DNA from: Diogma glabrata | Taxonomy: Eukaryota > Arthropoda > Insecta > Diptera > Cylindrotomidae | Reading direction: 5' to 3' | Length of the DNA: 64,000 nt | Assembly (NCBI GenBank): GCA_963693315.1 | Contig: OY856186.1 | Location: 83,149,676 to 83,213,675 of the forward strand | Shown: piece after piece, positions 22,501-37,500 of the stretch | How the letters are laid out: the number at the start of each line of letters is the position of its first letter | How positions within the stretch are numbered: the stretch's first letter is position 1 | Notes under the pieces: model-generated | The model's input: only the letters and a program-made list of their open reading frames with translations | Told to the model about the DNA's origin: nothing | Databases searched by the model: none | Translations under genes and position numbers: made by a program

Positions 22501-25500
22501 ACGATATGTGCACTTTGATATTTGAGAATATTTAGACTTTTAGATTCAACAGTGCAGACGCTGGTGTCAATTGAAAATCACAAGAAATCAATAAAATACA
22601 CGTATTTTCAATACTCTTTCATTTTTCAAATATATGAATTATGTCAATTTTTATTTTTTTTTTAGAAACTACCATCTTTCAGCTTTATAATGCCACCTTG
22701 ATCGAATCAATATCTTTATTAGAAAAAGTTTTACAGTTAAAACCGCCAAACACAAAAATACGACTTTTCAAGTGCTTTATTTTGTGTGGACCGGAAGTAG
22801 CGCGTGCGAAAATTAAATCCTTGTGGATTTTGATTTTTTGAACCTTAAAGAAAATTTCCACAAAGTTTGAGTAACATCTAAAACAGTTTTTCGATGATTT
22901 CATATAGAATGACTCTTAAGCCAAAGTTCAACTTCAAGTCGGCACGGGTTAACTTTATTTGATTGACCTAAAATTTCTTGCAGTTCATTTTTATATGTAT
23001 AAACACCGATTTAGGGGGTGAGACCAAAAATATTTTGAAATTGAAAATTAAGGAACACCCTAATATACATACTTTAAATTTTTAAGATTAGATTAGCAAA
23101 ATATATAATTTGTCATTAATTTGTCGTTTTTGTATCCCGGACTATTTTTGATTGTATCCCGTCAACTCGGGATAGCATAATTAGCGAGAATTGATAAGCT
23201 CTATTAACCACTAATTATTTTAATCGATTTCAGATATTTTATTGTCGCAGAAAAAAAATATATAAAACAACTTCCACAAGAATTTCAATTTTGGATAAAT
23301 CAAAATATCATTCTAGGAGGAATAAGTTCAATTAATCCAGCGTTTCCGGTAAGTCTGATAATGACAATAAAAACATAAAATAACGATTTATTAAATATAT
23401 TTTATTTTTTAGATATTTGATTCAAACATCGGTAGCATTCAAATGGAGAAAACGAATCATTGGTCTCTTGATTCTATATTAATGGTTAAAAAATACATTG
23501 AAAATAGTAGTAGTATTGACTTTATTTGTGAAATTAATAATAATCACCATTATTTTGGTAAACTACTAATACAAACAAAAAATGACGAGTGTTTGGATAT
23601 GGCACATGTTTTATTAAAGTATTGTCATTGTGCATCGATTAGCTTAAACGATTTTGTTAGTAATTTCACAAAAACCCATGATCTGAGTAACTCGCTAAGT
23701 AATCAAAATCCCAATAGTTTTTCTAGTAGCGAAGTTAAAAATTCAAATGAAACTTGTATGTTAAAACATCTGTTAAAGCTTGACCAAATTGATGCTAACG
23801 ATTTAAACCAATCGGCGGATGTAAAAAAACAAGAGCGTAATTTGGATAGTGGTAACGTAATCAGTTCCAGTATGTTACTTCCAAATGATACTTCTAACAA
23901 CCAGAAAAACGGCAGTGAAAGTGTATTAAATATTAGCAAAGGTGCTGAATCAACCCATTCAAACCTTTCAAGTAACGACATTAATATTGAAACCATTGTT
24001 GAAGATACAACAAATTTGACCGAATCACAAAATAGTGAGAATAATTTAAACAATTCGAAAAACGCTAGTGTTGTTTCTAGTGGCAACAGTACTTCAATAT
24101 ATAGGTATGTTATTTTGTTAAGTATAACACCTGCAGTGTTTTTGATGCTGTGCTTTTATGTCTTTTATACTCAAATATGTTGAACGTATCATCTATTAAC
24201 TAACTTTAATTTCCAATTTAGAAGTAGTGGTAGTACTAGTGCAGCTAGCTCTGCCGAATCTTCAATTAAGTCCTTAAGCTCTGGTGTAACTCCATTACAA
24301 CAAGATCATACGAACAGGTAAGAAAGCTGAATATTTAAGAATTTAAATTTTAGTTTTGAAACTAAATGAAGCGATATTTTTAAACGTTAGTACATAATTT
24401 TTATTTGTGCTTTTCGGAAATAGATCTTTTTGATTTTTCTATAAGTTTTAAGGTGATTGGGTAGAAGTATTTCGAACACTTGTTTATTAGAAACTTCAAG
24501 CTTTAATAAACAATTTTAGTTCTAAAAAACAAAACAATTCTGTTACCGCTTGTGCGATGGTTTGAGACTTTCAATAAAAATAAATATTTTCACTTTTTTT
24601 TTATATCACAACCAAATATATATGTATTCCCACATTATAAACTACAGTTTATTGAACGATTTTGATAAAATGATGGTAGATTGTCGGTATCTGTACGAGA
24701 ATGAATAAGGTTTTGGGTGCGATATTAAAAAGGGGATTGTGTGTTTTGTACTTCAAACACTGGTAACGGATTTGAATGAAACTTGTAATATATTTGCAAG
24801 ACCTGTGATAACCTGTGGTTTTCCATTTCCTGTACAATAATTTGTGTACTTACTTTTAATGTAATAACATTTTTTAAAATTATAACTAAATAAGAGTTAT
24901 GACAACATCTAGTTACCGTAATCTCGCCATATATTTTGCATACATTTAATAGCATTTTGACACAGTCTTACTTTCCTAAGAGATGGAAGATTGCTAAAAT
25001 AATTCCAATCCCTAAACTAAAAACCCTAAAACAATATCGGATTTAAGATCAATAAGCATCCTATCAACTCTGAGTAAAGCGATTGAAATTATTATGAAGG
25101 ATCAAATAGAGGAATATCTGCTAACGAACGATTTATTATCGGAGTTCCAGTCAGCCTATAGAGTATAGACCGGGTCATAGTACTACTTCTGCCTTACTGA
25201 ATATTACTGATGATATTAGACGTAATGCGGATGCTAACAAGTTTAATGTTCTGGTACTTTTGGATTTTTTAAAAGCCTTTAGTTCTATAAACTTTAAGAA
25301 ACTATGTAGAAAACTTTCAAGACTTTACAATTTCTCATCATCTGCTGGTTGATTTATTCTTATTTGTTGGGAAGAACACAAATAGTTGAGATTGGTAGTG
25401 TGCGGTCAGATAAAATGTCATTATATGAAGGTCGCAAGGGTCTGTTTTTGGACCTCTGTTATTTTCACTTTTTGTGAACGATATCTCTTCTTGCTTAAGG

Positions 25501-28500
25501 TTCTCTAAGTTTCATATGTACGCAGATGATCTCCAAGTTTATTTGGGTGATGAATTTAATGCAATAGTTTCTTGTTTGGAAAAATTGAATGATGACATTA
25601 AGAGAATTTTGAAATGGGCACATGATAATGACTTGCTTCTGAATGCCAAAAAATCTCAATCTATTATTATTTATAAACATAATTTGTTGAGTAGTACATT
25701 TCCTAATGTTGTAGTGGATAATGAGGTGATTACTCAACTTCTGTGCGAAATCTGGGGCTTATTGTTGAATCTACCTACACTATCCTGGGAGGAACATATT
25801 GATACAATAATTATGTAGTCGTGTGTATGGCATTCTTCGTTCTCTATGGAAATTAACGGCATCTACTAGTGTGAAATTGCGACATAGGCTATTTACGGCT
25901 TATGTTTTGCCACATTTTTTGTACTACGATGTAGTCTTGTTTGGTATGTTTGATAAATGCATGCATAGGTTAAGAATGCTGTTCAATGCATGTGTAAGAT
26001 ATGTCTTTTCGTCGAGAAAATATGACCACGTTTCGGCTTATTCTAAACTAATCCTGGGCTGTGAAATTGAAAAATACTTTGAATTTCGTACTTGCTTATA
26101 TATCCATAAAATTTTAAACAAGAGTCCTCCATATCCACATAGTAAACTTATGTTGTCCAACTCTAGGCGAACCGGGCATGTTATACTACCTATAATTAGG
26201 TTTCGTATTTTAAACTCCTCATTTTTTGTTCTTGGAGTTAGTATGTACAACGCGTTGCCGCAGACTATTCGGTCGTCAAATATTGTGAATTTTGTTCGTC
26301 TCTACAAAGAGTATTACAATTTTGAAATATGTTTTAACGAGGATAAATCCTGATTGCTCTATATCATATACATGGAATCTGTGTTGTGGAATCTCGTTTG
26401 ACCTTACTCGGAATACTGTATATATTTTTAGTTTTACTTAAACTGTATGAAAATTGCACTAATGATTTGTTTGTTGAATGACTGATAATTAATTAATTTT
26501 ATTGCAAGTTGCAATATGTGATATTGATAAAAATTTATCTTTTCTTATTTTCACTTTTTAACTAGTATAAGAAATTATTAATGTAAATAGAAGCCTATAG
26601 AGCTTAATTACAGGAAATAAATTAAATAAATAAATGGGTTGTAAATGGATAAAGACCCACCATTTTTTCAAAATTGTTGATGGATTCCTTATTCATCAGC
26701 GTTACCTCTCTAATGTTTTCGTAATAAATTTGCTTGAAATTAATACCATGAAAAGTTATAATGCGACTACATATAAGAATTGTTTTTATCCACGACTACT
26801 AAAAAATATATGCTTTCCATACGTATGTCTTAAATTGTAATTGTATTCATTCCACAACTAGTGAATTTGATTAACATTCTTTAACAGCTCTATAGTTTAT
26901 TAAATATTCCCCTAACAAATTAAACAACAAACTTGTTTTGATTTTAGCTATCTTTGATTTTTTTATTTCAATATGGCGATACAAATTTTTGCATGAAAAC
27001 TGGAAATTAAACGACATATTTTACAGTCGTGGATAAAAAAGCATCTTGTATTTGCTTAGGACGATGGCAATTCTTCACGAGGATGAAGTTTCCCGAAACG
27101 AGCGTAGCGAGTGGATTCATTCCATTCATTCTAAGCTTATACAAGAATCTACTATTCTACACCCGTACTAATAATAATACACTTATATGCCCATAATCCG
27201 TTTCCTAATGATATCCATTATGATACAGATTTTTCATAACGATACAAATTTTAATCAATAGCAACCCATAATTTTTCTACCAAGCATGCTGTGCATTTGA
27301 CGTTTGTCCTAGATTACTATCTAATTGTTTTATTTGTCAGTAGGTATTAAATTCGTAGAATATAGCTAAACTTCGATAATTATATTATCAAAATGTCTGA
27401 TAACAGCGATATAGAAGAATTACCATCGGAGGAGTCGACACATATCGGAGGAAGCAGAAAATTCAGTACAAAATATTTTACCTCAGAAATCTAAGAAAGT
27501 GTATGAAAAACTATATCAACTATCCATTAATTACAATTTTGTAGAATTTTTTATAGAGATACGAGTAATTACTGTTATTGTGTTCAATACAAATATAAAT
27601 ATAATATTTATAGTTCATTATTTATCGGATGTAGAAAAAATAGCGTATGCAACTTTCATGTAATGGTTACACTGGTCTGCAACAAAAACCTCCTTCAAAA
27701 AATTATGTCATAAGTATGAAGATTTTGATGCTTTGAATCTGTTCCCTATGGCCTATTTTTTCTATCACGTCTAGATTTTTCGATATGAATTTTTTTCCAA
27801 AATATCATAAATTTCGTTTTTTTTAATTCGTTTTATGCGTTAACATTATAAACAATGTATATACATACGAAATAGGTTTTTGCTAGTTATAAGAGAAAGA
27901 AGGAAAGTGCCGAATGTGATTTCTATGGTAGTACATATGCGCCTGCGTAGTATACACTGTGACTTTACAGCAGTTAGTTGAAAACTTATCTTTTAATTGT
28001 TTACGTTCTATATCAAAAACTTTAAGTTTTGCACAAAATTCATGACATCAACAGGAGGATTCTCGAAAAAAAATAAAAACAAGATTATATATCCAAACAT
28101 CGTATCTGCAGAGAGACCACTTTCTCGTGGTGAAGGCAGTTCCTCCAGCAGTAGCTCCAGCGAGAAGATGGAAAGTAAAAATACTTCTGGTCTACAGCCT
28201 CAATCGAGTTTTATTTCTTCTTGTACATCTTCATCATCATACGCTTTATCTGGATCTTCAAGGCCCATCAAAAGAACCTTATTTTCTTAAACAACCTGAT
28301 TTAAATGATCTCGTTAGAGACTTGGCTTATCAAAATCTAAGGCTCAATTACTCGGATCAAGATTGAAACAGTGAAATTTGTTGGATAAAAGTACAAGAGT
28401 CTCATATTTTCGCACAAGACAACAAGATTTTACGAGTTACTTTTCCAAAGAAAATTATTTAGTATATTGTAATGATGCTGCAGGGCTTCTTGAAGAACTG

Positions 28501-31500
28501 AGTTTCCCAGAAAATTCTGACGAATGGAGACTTTTTATTGATGCGTCGAAGATTAGTTTGAAAGCCGTTTTACTTCACAATGGAAATAAATACCCATCAG
28601 TGCCTCTAGCACATGCAACAAACATGAAAGAAGATTATGCAAATCTGGAGGTATTACTTGAAAAAATAAAATATTCTCAATACCTATGGAACATTTGTGC
28701 TGACTTAAAAGTTTTCGCTATACTTACTGGATTGCAAGGACGAAGGACGAAGTTTTGCTGTTTTTTATGTGAGTGGGACAGTCGCGCAAGAGACAAACAT
28801 TACAAAGTGAAAACTTGGCCGCAAAAAAAAAGCTTGGCAGCTGGACTTAAAAATGTATCTCAAGAACCTCTAGTGCCAAGTGGCAAAATTTTTTTGCCAC
28901 CACTTCATATAAAGTTGGGGCTCATGAAGAACTTAGTGAAAGCTATGTACAAGGATAGTGCAGGCTTTCAATATCTCAAAACAAAATTTCATCGAATCAG
29001 TGACGCGAAATTGAAAGAAGGGATTTTTGTAGGTCCGCAAATACGAGAGCTTATGAGGGATGAAGTTTTCAATTCGAAGTTGAGCAAAGCTGAAAAACAA
29101 GCTTGGGTGGCTTTTGTAAAAGTGTGTCATAATTTTCTAGGTAATACAAAAGCTGACAACTACCGAAAAATCATTCGAGAGTTTCTTTCTGCTTATAAAG
29201 CTTTAGGATGCAATATGTCACTCAAAATTCATTTTTTGGACTCGCATTTAGATTTCTTTCCGGAAAATCTCGGTGCCGTATCAGATGAGCATTCATAGTG
29301 AAAGGTTTCATCAGGATATTATGCATATTGAAAGACGATACAATGGAAAATGGTCAGCAGCAATGCTTGCTGATTTTTGTTGGTCGATTCGCCGAGAAAC
29401 TTCGATGGAAACGATTTTGTAATTGTTGTTACTAAAATAATATCGTTTTTTAATTAAATGGACATTATATTTAAAATCTATGTGCTGTATTTTTTTGCAT
29501 GTTAAATTCCGTGGTAAGAGCACCAAATATGATGTAATCATGCATGAAAACAATGAGGAGAAAAAAATTTTTTTTTCTGCAGACCAGTGATTAAAACAAT
29601 CATGATCGTTGCATAACATACTATTATCAATACAATCATGTAGTAGTTTTTATGCAAAAACCACTACCAAGTCATAGACCAAAAATTCTTTTATTAGTTT
29701 TTTATTTCAAATATTTCGGGATTATTATGACTCCCTTATCAGTGAAACTATAAAAAATACAATATGAGTATAATCTAAAAACGATTAATGTTGTAAATTT
29801 GAAATAATACAATACATACATTGGAAACAGTTTAGAACCTTAAAATTTTTTGAACAAACACATTTGCAACTACAGAGAATTGTTTTATAAAAAACACAAT
29901 CAAAACCATAATTTAATGAAATTATTGTAAGTTAACACAAAACAGCACTACATATTAAAAAAATAAAAAATAATATTTTTTTAATATTTTTTATAATTTA
30001 TTACTTTTTAATATGTAGTGCTGTTTTGTGTTAACTTATAATAATTTCATTAGATTATGGTTTTGATTGTATTTTTATAAAACAAGTATAAAACAAGACC
30101 CGCAGGGGTCACTGGTCTGATTAGACCGTGATACGGGACTTGGCGAACCCGAGGTACCTGAGCTATAGTGGGCTCTAGCCTGCTATTGCAAACCTTAAAC
30201 CTGTTGTCATGTCTAGCGGGAACGGGGACCTTGGCTTAGCCGCCCGGGTCGCGGGAAGGTGCTCCCTTATTAGCACCCCCTGGTGGGTACACACTAGAGA
30301 GGACTCTTGCAGGGTCAAACCACAAAAGTACCATCCTCTGGGCACCTGTCGCCCCCAGTTGTATATAGACTTCTAACAGGTATAGACGAAGGCCTGTTGG
30401 TGACCTTTATTGCGTCTAAACTCGTGGGAAAAATATGGATAAATATTTTAGTAACCTTTCAAATTTTTTAAAAACTTTGTTTTTACCTGTTTATTATTTC
30501 TTACATCCTATCATGAAATATTGGCCTATGTCATATTTTATTATATGATAGGATTTATTGTTTAGTTACCCATTTTTTTAAAACAAATTATATTTTGATC
30601 AAATGACTATCACATTTGATAAAAAACTTTTAAAATACACATTCAAAATATTTGTGGATTGAATGCCAACCGGGACGCCGTGCAACATCATCTCGAGCAC
30701 GACCAACCGCATATTCTTTTTCTTACAGAAACACAAGTTTCTGAAAACTATCCCTATGACGTAACACTAAATCCCAAATATAGGCTTGAATCAGCTTTTA
30801 AACTTCATCAAGGTGTATGTGCATACATTCATGAGAGTGTTGCATATCAACGCTTTCCAAATTATGAAGTACATGGTGATGGCTACAGTACAGTAGTATT
30901 AAAGGTTTGTCTACCTGAAATTTCTTTTTTCACAATAGCTCTATACCGGTCTCCAAACAAACATAATCCCAATTTTTTTAATGACTTGACTAATGTTGTC
31001 GACGAAATTAGAGCACAATTTCAAAGTTGTGAGGTTATCGTTACCGGTGACTTCAACGTTCACAACAAATCGTGGTTGGAATTTTCCAAAATGACCGACG
31101 ACGACAACAATGGAAGGCAGGCAGAAATATTTGCTGCATCGCACGACCTGACGCAGATTGTAAAAAGCCCAACTTTCACTCCTCGTAATGGCGGTGATAA
31201 AAGTTTTCTCTTAGACCTTTATCTCACATCTATGCCAGGTATTACGAGTGTTGATGTCGATAAGGGTAGTATTGGAAATTCTGACCATTATCTAATCACA
31301 TCAGTTATCAAAACTGATTTGCTACAAACTAGAGTTCCCAAATCCCGTAAAATATTTCACTTTTCAAAAATGGACACCAATGGTCTCCGAAGTTTTTTTC
31401 AAGGTTTCCCTTTGGATCGTCATTGTTTTTATACTGACGATGTAAATGTTTCTGCTCGAAACTTTACTGAAACCATTCAATTCGGTGTTAACAAATTCGT

Positions 31501-34500
31501 TCCCTTTTCAATAATGAAACCCCAACAAAAATATTTGTTTTCGAAAGCAGCCAAATTGGCTCTTAGAAACAAACGTAGATTATTTAATATTTGGATTCAT
31601 AAAAAGAACTCTAGTGGAGTCATATTAGCATTTTATATTGATGTAAGAGCAAAGTTGAATTTTTTTTTTGTTTTATGTTAAGGACATAAAAGTTAGTGGG
31701 CATGTAATTATTTAGCAAAGTTGGAGGTCCGGAAGTTCCTCAAAAATGGCGAAAACTGGTTTTTTGGTGTTTGTTGAGTAGGTCGCTTCGCTATTTTTAA
31801 AATATTTCGGGCTCTAATGATCATGAAAAAAATAAAAAAAAATGAAAAATGTTTGTGATTAAATTTCAAATCCATCTAGGGGGGTTAGATACTTTAAAAG
31901 TGTAACCTAACCTCAAAAAACCGAATCGCGTGACTTTTTTTTTTTTTTTTTACTAAATTTATGATAAGGGGCGGAAAAATCGTCGAATTTTCATGAAAAT
32001 TTCAGGAAACATGTATTTTAATAGTCTCAATATGGGATTTAATTTTTATGAAAAAATTTTAATTTTTTCGGCCACAATTGGCATTTTTCGTTAAATTTGG
32101 CAAATGGTGCCATTTTATGAGAAGTCATCCAAAATAAATTTTTTTTTTTTTAATCTGTACTTTTATTTATCTACTTTAACCTAAGTATAATTAAAATTAT
32201 GTTGCCTTAATTTAAAAGCCCATTTTTGGCCATAGAAAAAAAACATTAATTTTTGCATTTTTTTGACATTTTACCATATATACGGTATTATTTATGCTAT
32301 TATCATGTATTTTGCATAAAAGTGAAATATGCAATTCAAATTAATAAAAAATATTTTTTAAAATTATACATAACCTACAAAACTTTTTTTCTTGCAATGC
32401 CCTAAATTGCTTTTAGAAAATAATTAAAATTAAACTAACAAAATATATGACATAATAATAAAAAATAGCAGTTGAAGTAGTATATAAGTAATAGTTTAAG
32501 CAAAAATTGTAATAATAATTTAAACTGAGGATGACGTAAGTCGAAATCGATATTCAATAAAATAAAAAATCAAATTCAAATTGTTACTATAAGGAAGTTT
32601 ATATTATTATTAATAAAATAAAAATTTTAAAAATAAACAGCAAAAAGTATATTTTTAAATATTGCATTTTAATTCAAAAGTGACAAAAGCACACAAACAG
32701 TGAATAATATTTAAAACCATAATAACATATATAGAATTTTCAATTGAAAACATAATTGGCGTAAAATATTTATGCTGTGTATTTTATATGTTTGAAAAAT
32801 GTTTGAAAAAAATTGAATATTACATTTTTTCAAAATCTTATATCAAATATTTACAATACTTGTATTAACATTTTAATTATTTACCAAAAGCAATTTAGGG
32901 CATTGCAAGAAAAAGAAGTTTTGTAGGTTATGTATAATTTAAAAAAATATTTTTTATTAATTTGAATTGCATATTTCACTTTTATGCAAAATACATGATA
33001 ATAGCATAAATAATACCGTATATATGGTAAAATGTCAAAAAAATGCAAAAATTAATGTTTTTTTTTCCATGCCCGAAAATGGGCTTTTAAATTAAGGCAA
33101 CATAATTTTAATTATACTTAGTTAAAGTAGATAAATAAAAGTACAGATTAAAAAAAAAAAATTTATTTTGGATGACTTCTCATAAAATGGCACCATTTGC
33201 CAAATTTAACGAAAAATGCCAATTGTGGCCGAAAAAATTAAAATTTTTTCATAAAAATTAAATCCCATATTGAGACTATTAAAATACATGTTTCCTGAAA
33301 TTTTCATGAAAATTCGACGATTTTTCCGCCCCTTAACATAAATTTAGTAAAAAAAAAAAAAAAAAAAAAAAGTCACGCGATTCGGTTTTTTGAGGTTAGG
33401 TTACACTTTTAAAGTATCTAACCCCCCTAGATGGATTTGAAATTTAATCATAAACATTTTTCATTTTTTTAATTTTTTTTATGATCATTAGAGCCCGAAA
33501 TATTTCAAAAATAGCTTCACTACCTACTCAAAAAACACCAAAAAACCAGTTTTTGCCATTTTGGGGCACTTCCGGACCTCCAACTTTGCTAAATAATTAC
33601 ATGCCCACTAACTTTTATGTCCTTAACAAAAAACAAAAAAAAAATTCAACTTTGCTCTTACATCAAATATATCACTTTTTTTTACTAATTTGACTCCACT
33701 ACTCTGTTAATCGATCCCAATATTTAAAGGCTAATAAAATATCAAACCAGATAATTGAAAACGAAAAAGAGGAGATTGACAGAGCGAAAGCGGCAAAACT
33801 TTCGAGTATGTCAATTTCTGACAAAAGTTTTTACAGTGCCATTAATTCTTTAAATTGTGGTACTAAATCTTCTATCCCTCCTATCATTGATGGTGACTCA
33901 ATCATTACTGACCCTGCAAGAAAAGCTACATTGTTCGCGGAACGCTTTGCTTCAAATTCAACAGTTTTAGAAACTCCTAAAGAAATATCCCAAATCCAGT
34001 CTTCAGGAGTTAATATGAAACAATTACATTTCAAACCCAAAATTGTCGAAAAACTTTTAAGGGGGTTAAACAACAACAAAGCTTCTGGTCTGGACAACAT
34101 TCCCCCTGTTATTCTAAAAACATTTTCAAAAGAACTTGCACCAACCCTCACCAAAATATTTTATAAATCCTATAAATCTGGTATTTATCCTTCCTGCTGG
34201 AAGTTGGCCAATGTCCAGCCTGTCCCAAAAAAAGGAACGAAATGTGATATTTCAAATTATAGACCAATAGCCTTACTCCCAGTCATGTCTAAAATATACG
34301 AGCACTATATTAATTCACACATATCCAAATTTTTGGAAGACAACCATTTGATATCTGACAGCCAATACGGTTTTAGAAACAAAAGATCAACAACCGATCT
34401 ATTGAACTATGTGGCACATATTTGGAATAGCATACTTGAGAAAGGTGGTGAAACGTACGTGAACGCATTAGACATCTCAAAAGCATTTGATCGAATTTGG

Positions 34501-37500
34501 CATGCCAACTTGATCAACAAGCTCGTTGCGTACGGTTTTCATCCCGCAGTCGTGAATTTGATTCAAAATTTTCTGTCTAACCGATACATCTCGGTATCTA
34601 TAGATGGCTTTTCTTCTGAGTCCAAATTAATTAACGCTGGTGTACCCCAAGGCTCAGTTTTATCTCCCACTTTATTTTTAATTTATATCAACGAACTGTT
34701 GCAAATCACCAGTAACCCAATAAATAGATTTGCAGATGATAGTACACTGCACAAGTCATTCGTCCCCCTATCTTCAAAGGGTAAAATGCATGAACGAGTA
34801 AATCCCGTCCGGAGAGACGCTGCCATAAATGTAAACGAGGACCTAAAAAAAGTCGCCGATTGGGGTGACAAAAATTTGATCAATTTTAATTCCATCAAAA
34901 CACAGCTATTGGTTGTTTCCAGATCAAAGACCGAGTTTCCCAACGATATTTCAATTAATATGTGTGACGACCAAATAGACGAATGTAAAAGCATTCGTTT
35001 ATTGGGGGTCACAATATCCAATGACTTACTCTGGAACAATCATATAATGGCCATGGCAAAGTGCGCGTCAAGAAAACTCGGCCTCCTCAATAGATGTAAA
35101 AAATATTTTACTTCGCATCAATTACTCCACATTTATAAGTCCTATATTCGTCCCTGTATGGAGTATTGTTGTCAAGTTTGGGGCGCTGCATCTGTTACTA
35201 TCCTGGCTCTTTTGGACTCTGTTCAAAAGCGAGCTATACGAATTGTTGGTGATCGAGATTTAACATTAGGTCTTGATTCCCTGCAACATCGTCGCACTGT
35301 TGCTGATCTCGTTGTTTTTATAAATATCGTCACCAGCAGTGCTCGGATGAAATCAGGTCCATAATGCCTCAGACATATGTTTTTTCCCAGTTTTACTCGT
35401 CAATCGGTTTGTGCGGGCGGTCGAACTATCGAGATTACTCACTGTCATAGTAATAGAATGCAAAGAGATTTCTTTGTGCGTACATCGTACACATGGAATG
35501 CTTTGCCCGAATCAATAGTCTCGAGTGCCTTCAATCCACAAAGATTTAAAACAATCGTCCACCTGTACCTCAAGACGCATGTTGTTGTGGGACCTACGTC
35601 TTAAAAGGTATCTATGTGTTGTTGTGACACATTTTGTAATTCCTACTACACAACACTTCTTATTAAAAAAAAAAAAAAAATGAGTCGTTCAAAAAATTTT
35701 AAGGTTCTAAACTGTTTCCAATGTATGTATTGTATTATTTCAAATTTACAACATTAATCGTTTTTAGATGATACTCATATTGTATTTTTTATAGTTTCAC
35801 TGATGAGGAGGTCATATAATAACCCCGAAATATTTAAAATAAAAATCTAATAAAGGAATTTTCGGTTGATGACTTGTTAGTGGTTTTTGTATAAAAACTC
35901 CTACATGATTGTAATGATACATTTTAAAGACCAGATTTATGATATATTTGTAAAAAATTATATCATAAACGATAGTAAAACATAAAACATATACTATTTT
36001 TTTTTTAATAAAAAGTGTTGTGTAGTAGGAATTACAAAATGTGTCACAATAACACATAGATACCTTTTAAGACCTAGGTCCCACAACAGCATGCGTCTTG
36101 AGGTGTTGGTGGACGATTGTTTGAAATATTTGTGGATTGAATGCACTCGACACTATTGATTCGGGCAAAGCATTCCATTTGTACGATGTACGCACAAAGA
36201 AATTCCTTTGCAGTTTATTACTATGACAGTGAGTAATCTCGAAAGTTTGACTGTTTGCACAAACCGATTGACGAGTCAAACGGGGAAAAACATATGTCAG
36301 GCATTATGGACATGATTTCATCCGAGCACTGCTGGTGACGATATTTATAAAAACAACGAGATCAGCACAACAGTGCGACGATTTTGTACGGAATCAAGAT
36401 TTAATGTTAAATTTCTATCACCAATAATTCGTATAGTACCACGCTTTTGAACAGAGTCCAAAAGAGCTAGAATGGTAACAGATGCAGCGCTCCAAACTTG
36501 ACAACAATACTTCATACACGGACGAATATAGGACTTATAAATGTGGAGTAATTGATGTGAAGTAAAATATTTTTTGCATCTATTGAGGAGGCCGAGTTTT
36601 CTTGACGCGCTCTTTGCCATGGCCATTATATGATCGTTCCAAAGTAAGTCATTGGAAATTGTAACTCCCAATAAACGAATGCTTTCACATTCGTCTATTT
36701 GGCCAATCGGCGACTTTTTTTAGGTCCTCGTTTACATTTATGGCAGCGTCTCTCCGGGCGGGATTTATTCGTTCATGCATTTTACCCTTTCATTTGAGGA
36801 TAGAGGGACGAATGACTTGTGCAGTGTACTATCATCTGCAAAACTATTTATTTGGTTACTGGTGATTTGCAACAGTTCGTTGATATAAATTAAAAATAAA
36901 GTGGGAGATAAAACTGAGACTTGGGGTACACCAGCGGTTATTAATTTACATTCAGACGAAAAGCCATCTATAGTTACCGAGATGTATCGGTTAGACAGAA
37001 AATTTTGAATCAACTTCACGACTGCGGGATGAAAACCGTACGCAACGAGCTTGTGGGCACGCCAAATGGGCACGCCAAATGGGCACGCCAGATTCGATCA
37101 AATGCTTTTGAGATGTCTAATACGATCACGTACGTTTTACCACCTCTCTCAAGTATGCTATTCCAAAGATGTGCCACATAGTTCAATAGATCGGTCGTTG
37201 ACCGTATTGTCTGTCAGATATCAAATGGTTGTCTTCCAAAAATTTGGATATGTGTGAATTAATATAGTGCTCGTATATTTGAGACAGGACTGGAAGTAAG
37301 GATATTGGTCTATAATTTGAAATATCACATTCCGTTCGTTTTTTTTGGGACAGACTGGACATTGGCCAACTTCCAGCAGGATGGAAAAATACCAGATTTA
37401 TAGGATTTATAGAATATTTTGGTGAGAGTTGGTGCAAGTTCTTTTGAAAATGTTTTTAGAATAACAGGAGGAGTGTTGTCCAGACCAGAGGCTTTGTTGT

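Larger units (their letters stand above)
16558..23233 (+). other. Intron 2 (6.7 kb), transposon-filled
   Basis: Donor gtaagc at 16558, acceptor tttcag ending 23233. It contains a degenerate antisense LINE (about 17800-19850), a sense LINE 3' fragment (about 20160-21410) and a palindromic element (21757-23062). Nothing was recognised between 16560 and 17800. Confidence 0.8.
29629..35925. mobile_element. Inverted-repeat DNA element (about 230-bp ends), split by a LINE
   Basis: Sequence from about 29629 (acaatcatgtagtagttttt, then aaaaaccactaccaagtcat) to about 29860 (agtttagaaccttaaaattt) returns inverted at 35693-35925 (ttttaaggttctaaactgtt ... aaaactcctacatgattgt). LINE family A lies between the two arms, which suggests LINE insertion inside a MITE-like element. 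No coding capacity of its own was seen. Confidence 0.7.

Noticed and set aside
22009..22841. Paired ORFs on opposite strands with nearly the same protein (22308-22009 and 22641-22841)
   Set aside because: They are mirror images from the arms of the palindromic element at 21757-23062 and have no coding signal of their own.
24105..24183. A C-terminal membrane helix at the end of the Asn/Ser-rich ORF (23443-24183)
   Set aside because: The hydrophobic tail is intron 4 read through. The AG|gtatgt donor at 24105 and the phase match to exon 5 show that it is spliced out.
27040..27170. A compact stretch with gaaacgagcgtagcgagtgg, at first suspected to be of bacterial or viral origin
   Set aside because: It is too short, with no ORF or flanking gene. 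Such inverted words are common in insect repeats.
33481..33693. ORF at 33481-33693 as a gene
   Set aside because: It lies wholly in the right arm of the foldback element, and its complement is found in the left arm.
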